A stretch of DNA of 8,730 nucleotides from Candidatus Acidiferrales bacterium (GTDB lineage: Bacteria > Acidobacteriota > Terriglobia > Acidiferrales > UBA7541), in NCBI GenBank assembly GCA_030044295.1, contig JASHWB010000088.1, forward strand, positions 1 through 8,730, read 5' to 3'. A program made the translations under genes and the position numbers. Under the pieces are notes generated by a model. It had not been told where the DNA came from, did not search any database, and saw only the letters and a program-made list of their open reading frames with translations. Positions 1 to 5,342 of this stretch are shown here, in pieces (within the stretch, counting starts at the first letter, position 1; the number at the start of each line of letters is the position of its first letter).

Positions 1-255
1 CGTGCTGATGACGTCTTTGATGGCGATCGGAACGCCAGCAAGAGGGGGCAAGTTTTCTCCGCGAGAGACGGCGGAATCGATCCGATCAGCCTGGGCGTAG
101 GCGCGCTCGTGCGAGAGTGTTAGATATGCATTTAGCTCAGAGTTGCGACGGTCGATGCGGACGTAATATTGATCGGCGAGCTCGCGGGCGGAGATTTCCT
201 TGGCGAGGAGCGCGGCGCGCACGCTGGCGACGGTCCACGACGCCGATGCGTTCAC
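1..255 (-). CDS. gatA: Asp-tRNA(Asn)/Glu-tRNA(Gln) amidotransferase subunit A, N-terminal part
   Basis: Only the first 85 codons are present; the gene runs off the left edge. GatA is the amidase subunit of the cytoplasmic GatCAB complex. It releases ammonia from glutamine, which is used to amidate mischarged Glu-tRNA(Gln) or Asp-tRNA(Asn). The start is a GTG at 255 that overlaps the gatC stop in the 4-base arrangement GTGA, typical of translational coupling. The visible residues include the family segment PLAGVPIAIKDVIST at the cut edge. Its lysine (about residue 80) corresponds to the catalytic Lys of the Ser-cisSer-Lys triad of amidase-signature enzymes; the two serines lie outside the window. 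The product begins VNASASWTVASVRAALLAKE (first residue read as Met). The call rests on this segment plus the adjacent gatC. Confidence 0.93.
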   Translation of the reverse strand, partial: MNASASWTVASVRAALLAKEISARELADQYYVRIDRRNSELNAYLTLSHERAYAQADRIDSAVSRGENLPPLAGVPIAIKDVIST

Positions 256-560
256 CGGTCGATCACCTTGGGAACGCGAAAGAAAGGCTTCGCGGAATCG
301 GTGGCTTGGGTAAGGACTGGCTCGGAGACGTCGCAGGGCCGGAGGGCGTCTTCACGGAGCTCTGGATGGGCATTGGAGCCCGGAGCGGCATAGAGGACTT
401 GGGCCATGGGCTCGACAGTCGAGACATCGAGTTCGTTGAGCTTGTCCACATAGCTGAGAATCGCGTCGAGTTGCTTCTGGTAGGTCTCGACTTCGTCCGC
501 AGAAAGCCCGAGATGGGCGAGTTCGGCGACGCGGAGAACGTCTTCGCGGGTGATTTTCAT
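252..560 (-). CDS. gatC: Asp-tRNA(Asn)/Glu-tRNA(Gln) amidotransferase subunit C
   Basis: This 102-residue protein has the usual GatC length (about 95-100). GatC is a small subunit that wraps around and stabilises GatA in the GatCAB tRNA-dependent amidotransferase. Family hallmarks are the N-terminal helix MKITREDVLRVAELAHLGLS (residues 1-20), then LDAILSYVDKLNELDVS (31-47), PMAQV (51-55) and the C-terminal PFFRVPKVI (92-100), which sits in the GatA interface in known complexes. It is first in a gatC-gatA run and overlaps gatA by 4 bases. The ATG at 560 is preceded by a weak GGGAG-like Shine-Dalgarno about a dozen bases upstream. I see no clear promoter for it, although an 11-base motif (AAGGGCGGAAC on this strand) occurs twice upstream. 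Nothing unusual is seen in the protein. Confidence 0.97.
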   Translation of the reverse strand: MKITREDVLRVAELAHLGLSADEVETYQKQLDAILSYVDKLNELDVSTVEPMAQVLYAAPGSNAHPELREDALRPCDVSEPVLTQATDSAKPFFRVPKVIDR

Positions 561-606
561 GACTGCGGCGCTCCCAAGAGAGCGTGATTTTCTGATGCAC
601 CGGGAC

Positions 607-684
607 GTTCCGCCCTTGAAAATGGATCCACCTTGTTTGTCAGTGACTTACGCGCGTCGAAGGTCGATTGAGTGTTCCGCCCTT
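607..684. repeat. Direct 11-mer repeat upstream of gatC
   Basis: GTTCCGCCCTT occurs at 607-617 and again at 674-684, 67 bases apart. On the gatC coding strand this reads AAGGGCGGAAC twice, in the stretch where a gatC promoter would be expected. It may be a regulator half-site pair or chance; nothing else supports a function. Confidence 0.35.
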
Positions 685-920
685 TGTTGGCGATTTCCAG
701 ACGGGAATTTGGAGCCAAGAAGCAAAGAGAAGGCGAAAGAGGCCAGTCGTTATGCGGCAGGGTGGTGACTCTTTGCATGGACATTTCGCTCTTCCTTCCC
801 GATGTCATCGCGCCCTTTCCGCGCCGTACTTAGGATCGTGCGCCAACCTTCGCCCGCTTCCCCATACTCGCTAGGAGCGAACCTAAAAACAACTATCGTT
901 AGCACAGGCATCGCCGAAAC

Positions 921-969
921 TCAAGCAGAAAGCGGTACAGCCTGGTCAGTTTGAACTTCGACTGCTTGA
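921..969 (+). repeat. Half copy of the dispersed palindromic repeat
   Basis: GTCAGTTTGAACTTCGACTG at 945-964, followed by CTTG, matches the left arm of the repeat units at 1207, 7621 and 7760. The right arm is absent. The left-end sequence GTCAGTTTGAA is the exact reverse complement of the right end of the 7760 copy (TTCAAACTGAC), so a full unit would be a long palindrome. Part of this arm has a local partner: TCAAGCAG (921-928) is the reverse complement of CTGCTTGA (962-969). I read it as a decayed or truncated repeat copy. Confidence 0.5.
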
Positions 970-987
970 CCGAGGCCCGGGCTGTGG

Positions 988-1016
988 TTGGCAAGGCAGG
1001 GGGAAGCGCGTATACT
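988..1016 (+). promoter_or_regulatory. Sigma70-type promoter reading toward the flavoprotein operon
   Basis: TTGGCA (988-993) is followed by a 17-base spacer and TATACT (1011-1016). Each box differs from consensus by one base and the spacing is optimal. The expected transcript start is near 1023. This would give a leader of about 330 bases before the flavoprotein ATG at 1354, unless a closer promoter exists (a lone TACAAT at 1256-1261 lacks a matching -35). Confidence 0.6.
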
Positions 1017-1087
1017 GCGGCGCGCGCACAGCAAGAGCACGCATCCGATGCAAAGCACCGCTTACCTCGCGAGCGAGAACGTGACGA

Positions 1088-1103
1088 CCGTTCACTCGAA
1101 CGG
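1088..1103. repeat. Short inverted repeat CCGTTC-N4-GAACGG
   Basis: Two perfect 6-base arms (1088-1093 and 1098-1103) flank ACTC, about 70 bases downstream of the promoter at 988-1016 and inside the long putative leader. It could be an operator or a small RNA hairpin; its size is compatible with chance. Confidence 0.3.
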
Positions 1104-1206
1104 ACCGGGCTTCACTTGAACCAGCGCCCAGGGCAGCGCCCGGCGGCCGCTAAACTCTTCTTCCATCTGAACGGAACCTGGCAATATCCGTCGTACTGGG
1201 TCAGTC

Positions 1207-1244
1207 TGAACTTTTGCTGCCTGTTTCGCGAGCAAGAAAATTCA
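1207..1244 (+). repeat. 38-bp dispersed palindromic repeat, copy upstream of the flavoprotein gene
   Basis: The unit begins TGAACTTTTGCTGCC and ends GCAAGAAAATTCA, and is the same 38-base length as the copies at 7621 and 7760. The outer arms TGAA-C-TTT and AAA-A-TTCA pair with one mismatch, and an inner TGCT/AGCA pair continues the stem. The preceding GTCAGTC resembles the extended left end seen at 945. It lies about 110 bases before the flavoprotein start, in non-coding DNA like the other copies. Confidence 0.7.
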
Positions 1245-1353
1245 AACCGGCTCACTACAATATCCGTAAGGGCTTTCTCCTTTTTCGGGGGCGCGAACTT
1301 GTCCGCCGAAGGAGCTTCGTGGCCAAGCCACCACAGATGATCGCGGAGGACAC

Positions 1354-2502
1354 ATGGCAGAGATCGAGGCAGTCCTAGCAGCAAACGAAAAGGCGTCGCG
1401 CGAGGTGCTGGCGCCACGGGCGGACGAGATCGACCAGACGCGCCGCTTTCCGCGCGAAAATCTAAAGGCCCTGGGTGCTGCGGGAATACTCGGGTTGCTG
1501 ATCCCGCAACAATTCGGCGGGACAGGCGGAACCATCCCGGACATGGCTAGGGCGCTGGAGATGGAAGCGCGCGGATGCGCTTCCACAGCCATGGTCACGC
1601 TGATGCATTATTGCGCGATGGCCACGATTGCGGCGAAAGGGAGCGACGAGCTGAAGAAGTCTGTGCTGCCGGGAGCAGCGCGGGGCGAGCATTTGGGAAC
1701 GCTGGCATTCAGCGAAGCCGGTTCAGGCGGGCACTTTTACATGCCGGTGAGCGAGGCGCGCCAGAATGGCAGCGGGAAGCTGCTGAGCGCGAATAAGAGC
1801 TTCGTGACGAGCGCCGGCGAGGCGGACAGCTATGTGGTGTCTACACGGAGGGCTGGTGCGAGCGGCCCGACGGACGTGAACTTGTATTTGGTGCCGAAAG
1901 GGGCCGGAGGATTCACGGTACGGGGCAAGTTCGAAGGGCTGGGGCTGGCGGGAAATGCGAGCGCGCCGGCGACCCTCAGCGATGTAAGCGTGGATGATAA
2001 AGCGCGAATCGGGGACGAAGGCAGCGGTTTCCCGACCATGCTGGAAGTAGTGCTGCCACACTTTCAGATTGGCGTAGCCTCGATATCGATCGGAATCGCC
2101 TCGGCGGCATTCGATTTGATCACGACCAGGGTGCGCGAACGGAAGTACGAGCAAGCGGGTGGCGCGGCGCTGGCGTCGATACCGAGAGTGCAGTTTCTGG
2201 TGGCAGAGATGGCCATCGAATTGAATGCAGCAAAGGCATATCTGAATGAAACGATTGGCAAAGCAATGGCAGGCGATCCAGCGGCGATGATCGACGTGCT
2301 GGGAGTGAAAGCGAAGGCCTCGGAATCCTGCCTAGGAATCGTTTCGCGAGCGATGACGCTGGGCGGCGGTTGGGCGTTCGGCAAGCGCGGCGGACTGGAG
2401 CGGATGTTCCGGGACGCGCAAGCAGCTGCGGTGATGGCTCCCGCAAGTGACGTGCTTAAAGACTTCGTCGGGAAGGCGTCCCTGGGGATTCCGTTGTTCT
2501 AG
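1354..2502 (+). CDS. Acyl-CoA-dehydrogenase-fold flavoprotein lacking the canonical catalytic Glu
   Basis: This 382-residue protein has full acyl-CoA dehydrogenase (ACAD) length. In order it shows an N-terminal helical domain (about 1-115, with LGAAGILGLLIPQQFGG at 40-56), the central beta domain signature LAFSEAGSGG (117-126), ANKSFVTSAGEADSY (146-160) and LGLAGNASAP (196-205), and a C-terminal helical domain (about 225-382) with LGGGWAFGKRGGLERMFRDA (336-355). These support an FAD-binding ACAD fold. Where many ACADs carry YEGT with the catalytic Glu just after RDA, this protein has MAPA (361-364), so the Glu aligns with Ala362. The alternative Glu of isovaleryl-CoA dehydrogenase (helix G) is also not evident: the segment near 233-240 reads VLPHFQIG. 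It may be a specialised dehydrogenase subfamily or an ACAD-fold monooxygenase or oxidase. The start is ATG with a strong GGAGGA Shine-Dalgarno at 1345-1350. It is the first of three closely spaced same-strand genes; the next begins 26 bases after its stop. Fold assignment is firm, reaction unknown. Confidence 0.9.
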   Translation: MAEIEAVLAANEKASREVLAPRADEIDQTRRFPRENLKALGAAGILGLLIPQQFGGTGGTIPDMARALEMEARGCASTAMVTLMHYCAMATIAAKGSDELKKSVLPGAARGEHLGTLAFSEAGSGGHFYMPVSEARQNGSGKLLSANKSFVTSAGEADSYVVSTRRAGASGPTDVNLYLVPKGAGGFTVRGKFEGLGLAGNASAPATLSDVSVDDKARIGDEGSGFPTMLEVVLPHFQIGVASISIGIASAAFDLITTRVRERKYEQAGGAALASIPRVQFLVAEMAIELNAAKAYLNETIGKAMAGDPAAMIDVLGVKAKASESCLGIVSRAMTLGGGWAFGKRGGLERMFRDAQAAAVMAPASDVLKDFVGKASLGIPLF

Positions 2503-2528
2503 AAAGGATCGAGCCGTAGGAGAGAGAC

Positions 2529-3380
2529 ATGGCCAACAAAACGAGCGGTGGCGCACTGCGGATCGGCGCTGTGGCATACGATCCGAAAGTAGTGACGATC
2601 TGGGAGGGATTCAAGGAGTATTTTGCGGCGCGGCGAGTGCCGATTGATTACGTACTGTACTCAACGTATGACGCACAGGTAGAAGCGAATCTTTCGGGAG
2701 CAGTCGATGTGGCATGGAACTCGCCCCTGGCCTGGGTAAAGAGCCAAACGATGAGCGGGGGCGCCTGCCGGGCTGTGGCGATGAGGGATTCAGACAGGGA
2801 CCTAACGACGAAAATCATCGTGGGCGACCGGGGAGAGGTGAAAACTTTACAGGATCTGAAGGGAAAAAAAATCGCGGTGGGCGCGTCAGATTCACCGCAG
2901 GCGACGCTCATACCGCTGGAGACCATTGCCGAAGCGGGGCTAGAACCGGGAATAGATTGCCGAGTGATTTATCACAACGTGATGGTGGGAAAGCACGGAG
3001 ATCACGTTGGGGGCGAGCGGGACGCGGCGCGGGCCCTAGCGGAGGGAAGGGCTGATGCCGCGTGCGTGCTGGACGGGAACTATAGCCTATTCATCAACGA
3101 AGGAACGCTCGATCCCGGCACGACGCGAGTGCTGACGAGCACGCCGCAATTCGACCACTGCAATTTCACGGTTCCCGCGGGAGTGGCGATGGAAGGGGTG
3201 CAGGAGTTCGTCGAGGTTCTGCTGGCGATGAAGTACGAGGATCCTGCAATCCGGCCGTATATGGAAATGGAAGGACTGAAACGGTGGCTGCCGGGGCGGA
3301 CGACCGGGTACGTCCCGCTCGAGAGAGCGGTGCGGCGCTTTCAGTATTACGGAGAGGCGGCGTCGAGCGCGGGAAACTGA
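2529..3380 (+). CDS. PhnD/SsuA-like solute-binding-fold protein without signal peptide
   Basis: This 283-residue protein has a type-2 periplasmic-binding-protein fold. It opens with LRIGAVAYDPKVVTIWEGF (10-28), followed by an Asp-Val-Ala-Trp segment (60-63) like the 'DvaW/Dvaf' strand of PhnD-type proteins. Then come the hallmark DLKGKKIAVGASDSPQATLI (109-128) with LETIAEAGLEPG, and ALAEGRADAACVLDGNY (169-185). PhnD/SsuA relatives are normally exported ligand receptors of ABC importers. Here the N-terminus (MANKTSGGALRIG) has no hydrophobic signal and no lipobox, and no permease or ATPase gene is nearby. I infer a cytoplasmic protein that binds a small anion or acts as a sensor, carrier or enzyme. 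An AGGAG Shine-Dalgarno lies a few bases before the ATG. It is the middle gene of the three-gene run, 26 bases after the flavoprotein gene and 22 bases before the diiron gene. The ligand cannot be told. Confidence 0.85.
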   Translation: MANKTSGGALRIGAVAYDPKVVTIWEGFKEYFAARRVPIDYVLYSTYDAQVEANLSGAVDVAWNSPLAWVKSQTMSGGACRAVAMRDSDRDLTTKIIVGDRGEVKTLQDLKGKKIAVGASDSPQATLIPLETIAEAGLEPGIDCRVIYHNVMVGKHGDHVGGERDAARALAEGRADAACVLDGNYSLFINEGTLDPGTTRVLTSTPQFDHCNFTVPAGVAMEGVQEFVEVLLAMKYEDPAIRPYMEMEGLKRWLPGRTTGYVPLERAVRRFQYYGEAASSAGN

Positions 3381-3402
3381 GCGGCGCCAAAGAAATACAA
3401 GG

Positions 3403-4584
3403 ATGCCAAAGGCGAGGCCCAAAGAGCTGTTGGATCTGGAAGATCTGGCGCTGCACGAAGGCGCGACGGTGTTGCTGCGGCGGAAGCTGGGACAGATGGC
3501 GGCAGGGGAGTGGCTGGAAGTTCGCGGAGATTCCGCGGAGTTTGCCGAAGCGCTGGCGGCATGGTGCCGGAAAGAAGGGCACCGTTGCGACCTGGCGCAA
3601 GGCGTGGCGCATACGTACCGGATTGAGGCATCGGCGGCGATTCCCGCGACGAGCACATCACGAACGGAAATTTGCGAATCGGCGGAGCCTAGCTGGGGGC
3701 TGGCGCCTCGAGGAGCGCGGATTGAGGCGGGAGGGCCGAAGTTCGGCTTCACACTGCGAGAAAAGCGCGACGTGTGGGCGCGAGAGCTGAACGCGATTTA
3801 CAAGCAAGCGGTGGCGGGGCAGTGGTCGGCGGCGCGGGACATTCCGTGGAACGAATTGCCTAAGCTGGCGCCCGAAGTGGAAACGAGCGTGGCGCAAATC
3901 ATGACGTTCCTGACGGAGAACGAGTTCGCGGCGCTCTACGTGCCGGCACGGTTTATCGCACGGATCCATCCGCATTATCGCGAGGTGGTGGAAGTGCTGG
4001 CGATGCAGGTGGCTGACGAGGCGCGACACGCGGAAGCGTTCACACGACGAGCGGAAGCGGGCGAGACCGGACTGGGCATCACTGCAATGAGCGGGCAACT
4101 TTCGCTGAAAACACTGGTGGAAGAGCCGGATTTCACGACAGCAACGTTTCTGCTGTGCGTGATGGGCGAGGGGACATTTCTGACGTTGTTGAAGTTTATC
4201 GGCGAGTACGCGCCCGATCCTACGACGAGCGCCTTGGCGCTGCTGGCGCATCGGGACGAGGCGCGACACGTGGCGTTCGGGATGGAGCATCTGCGGTACG
4301 TGTTCGAGCGAGAGCCGGAGAGGCGCGCGTCGATGGCTGCGGCGGTAGAGCGGCGCAGCCGCATGCTGGCGTCGATTTCGGGACTGAGCCCGTACGTACA
4401 CGACGCGCTGACAATCATGGCGGGCGGGGGCGTGGAACCGAAGCAGATTCGCGCGGGCGCGAGCCGGGTCGCGCAGCTTCATCGGGAGATGGATCGCGCG
4501 CGGAGGGAGCGGCTACAGTCACTCGGCTTCGCATCCGAAGCGGCCACGCAGATGTCCGTTTACCACACAAAAAACTTCATGTAG
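3403..4584 (+). CDS. TusA-like domain fused to ferritin-like diiron oxidase/oxygenase domain
   Basis: This 393-residue protein has two regions. Residues about 8-76 resemble TusA/SirA: an LDLEDL strand, a helix ending LLRRKL, GEWLEVRGDSAEFAEALAAW (35-54), EGH and a final TYRIEAS. The CPxP motif holding the TusA sulfur-carrying Cys is replaced by LHEG (about 17-20). After a linker (about 77-115), residues about 116-370 form a helical domain with two half-sites: E172/E174 then DEARH (205-209), and E256 then DEARH (285-289). The E-x30-ExxH-x46-E-x29-ExxH pattern is that of ferritin-like diiron carboxylate enzymes (ribonucleotide reductase R2, AurF-type N-oxygenases, R2-like oxidases). An O2-activating diiron oxidase or oxygenase is inferred. 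The ATG follows AAGG by only 2 bases, a poor Shine-Dalgarno, so translation may be coupled to the gene 22 bases upstream. It is the last gene of the run and faces the DUF721 gene, whose stop lies 33 bases away. Fold is confident; substrate unknown. Confidence 0.85.
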   Translation: MPKARPKELLDLEDLALHEGATVLLRRKLGQMAAGEWLEVRGDSAEFAEALAAWCRKEGHRCDLAQGVAHTYRIEASAAIPATSTSRTEICESAEPSWGLAPRGARIEAGGPKFGFTLREKRDVWARELNAIYKQAVAGQWSAARDIPWNELPKLAPEVETSVAQIMTFLTENEFAALYVPARFIARIHPHYREVVEVLAMQVADEARHAEAFTRRAEAGETGLGITAMSGQLSLKTLVEEPDFTTATFLLCVMGEGTFLTLLKFIGEYAPDPTTSALALLAHRDEARHVAFGMEHLRYVFEREPERRASMAAAVERRSRMLASISGLSPYVHDALTIMAGGGVEPKQIRAGASRVAQLHREMDRARRERLQSLGFASEAATQMSVYHTKNFM

Positions 4585-4617
4585 GGGCCCGGCGTGCCTG
4601 CGACGGGACAAGCGGCG

Positions 4618-4965
4618 CTAGGTGCGGCGGCGGATGAATGGGGTGTGGGAGTTGTCGAGCTCGCGGGAGATGGCACGGCGGCTTGCGGCGCCGGGAACGA
4701 ATTTCACCTCCCGGACGAGGGTCCCTCCCCAGGCGGCGTTGATGCGGGCGCGAAGATCAACTTCCATACTGGCGAGCTGCGTTTGCCAAGCGGCGCTATC
4801 GGCGGACAGTTCCAGACGATGATTGACGCAGCGGAGCGGGTGCGTGTGCGAAGCGAGTTGCGGGCCGAGGACGGATGGCCAGGCGCTTTCGAGCCATGCG
4901 AGAGTGGCGTCCGGGTGGTTGATGCGTCGAATGACGTTGCCGAGGAAATCTCCCGCGCGATTCAT
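4618..4965 (-). CDS. DUF721 / DciA-like protein
   Basis: This 115-residue protein fits the DUF721 family, whose founding member DciA helps load the replicative helicase DnaB in bacteria that lack DnaC or DnaI loaders. Visible family features are an N-terminal helix (MNRAGDFLGNVIRRI), the AWPSVLGPQLASHTHPLRC segment (28-46), a strand HRLELSADSAAWQTQL (49-64) and the later LRARINAAWGG and VREVKFVPG. The size suits the short form of the family. It is convergent with the three-gene run and stands alone on its strand. There is no Shine-Dalgarno before the ATG at 4965. Instead a -10-like box lies 9 to 15 bases upstream, suggesting a leaderless message. Family assignment is good; the helicase-loader role is taken from the family. 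Confidence 0.82.
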   Translation of the reverse strand: MNRAGDFLGNVIRRINHPDATLAWLESAWPSVLGPQLASHTHPLRCVNHRLELSADSAAWQTQLASMEVDLRARINAAWGGTLVREVKFVPGAASRRAISRELDNSHTPFIRRRT

Positions 4966-4974
4966 GAGGGCGAG

Positions 4975-4983
4975 ATTCTAGCA
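4975..4983 (-). promoter_or_regulatory. Extended -10 element directly upstream of the DUF721 gene
   Basis: On the minus strand TGCTAGAAT has a TAGAAT hexamer (one mismatch to TATAAT) preceded by the TGn extension. The hexamer ends 9 bases before the ATG at 4965, so initiation about 7 bases downstream would start the message within about 3 bases of the ATG. No -35 match is seen at the proper distance, as is common for extended -10 promoters. Confidence 0.5.
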
Positions 4984-4995
4984 CAGCTCCGCTGG

Positions 4996-5055
4996 CCACG
5001 GAGGCACAGAGACGCAGAGGCAAGGAAAACGGAAAACGGAAAACGGAAAACGGAA
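4996..5055. repeat. Purine-rich simple repeat with GGAAAAC heptamers
   Basis: A CCACGGAGGCACAGAGACGC segment runs into four perfect tandem GGAAAAC units (5024-5051) plus a partial GGAA. Runs of this 'cacggaggcacagag' kind are, from memory, scattered through non-coding DNA of several environmental phyla. The heptamer tract should be prone to slippage. It lies just upstream of the DUF721 promoter. Confidence 0.75.
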
Positions 5056-5128
5056 TCCCACTGCTGACTGTTCAAACGAGCGACGATACTCTGCCATCCG
5101 CGGGTGGCTCGCGACTCACGCGGAGGAT

Positions 5129-5161
5129 CCGCACCCTTTGCAAGAATCGCGAAGGATGCGG
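5129..5161. repeat. Intergenic hairpin CCGCACCCTT / AAGGATGCGG
   Basis: Arms at 5129-5138 and 5152-5161 pair over 10 positions with one C/A mismatch, around a 13-base loop. No U-run follows on either strand, so it is not a typical intrinsic terminator. It may be a REP-like element or a structured 3' end for the monooxygenase gene, which ends about 180 bases away. Confidence 0.45.
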
Positions 5162-5342
5162 CACGCGCAAAAGAGAGACGCACAGATACATTCCGATTAG
5201 GTGCGAGGGCGATGAAGCAGCACGGCGCAGCCTCTACGGAAAGACGGTGGCGAAGAAGGAATTGCGGGCGGAGCGTGATGGCCCAGCCGAGGATGATTTC
5301 GGTGCGGCCGAGAATGCGGCGGCCGGCCCTCACCCAGGGCAG

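Larger units (their letters stand above)
561..1353. other. Gene-free region between gatC and the flavoprotein operon
   Basis: About 790 bases lie between divergent genes with no supportable coding sequence. The longest plus-strand reading frame (951-1340) runs through the palindromic repeats and looks like no protein family. What can be seen: a duplicated 11-mer GTTCCGCCCTT at 607-617 and 674-684, a half copy of the dispersed repeat near 945-969, a strong promoter at 988-1016, a 6-bp inverted repeat at 1088-1103, a complete repeat copy at 1207-1244, and a 10-base direct repeat CAATATCCGT at 1182 and 1258. No tRNA fold was recognised. Confidence 0.6.
4966..5342. other. Repeat-rich gene-free region
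   Basis: About 380 bases lie between the DUF721 start and the monooxygenase stop. It contains a CACGGAGGCACAGAGACGC-type run followed by GGAAAAC heptamers, inverted arms TCCGCG/CGCGGA (5097-5102 and 5119-5124), and a hairpin at 5129-5161. A minus-strand frame spanning 4962-5333 translates the simple repeats (FRFPFSVF and similar) and resembles no family, so I do not call it a gene. Confidence 0.55.

Noticed and set aside
117..587. Plus-strand 156-codon open frame over gatC/gatA
   Set aside because: It is the antisense shadow of gatC, which has clear family motifs on the minus strand.
1120..1152. GC-rich GCCC/GGGC stems as a terminator or riboswitch in the long leader
   Set aside because: The stems are only 4 bases with 1-3 base loops, and no known riboswitch consensus is visible.
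951..1340. Plus-strand 129-codon open frame upstream of the flavoprotein gene
   Set aside because: It translates through the palindromic repeats and simple charged sequence, has no ribosome site and resembles no family.
3658..4482. Minus-strand 274-codon open frame opposite the diiron gene
   Set aside because: Arg/His/Leu-rich shadow of the E...DEARH-containing plus-strand gene.
4585..4617. Possible bidirectional terminator between the convergent diiron and DUF721 genes
   Set aside because: The 33 bases contain GC-rich sequence but no stable stem followed by a U-run on either strand.
4962..5333. Minus-strand 123-codon open frame between the DUF721 and monooxygenase genes
   Set aside because: Its C-terminal part is the translation of the GGAAAAC and CACGGAGG repeats, and the middle lies over a hairpin; it overlaps the DUF721 start and shows no domain.
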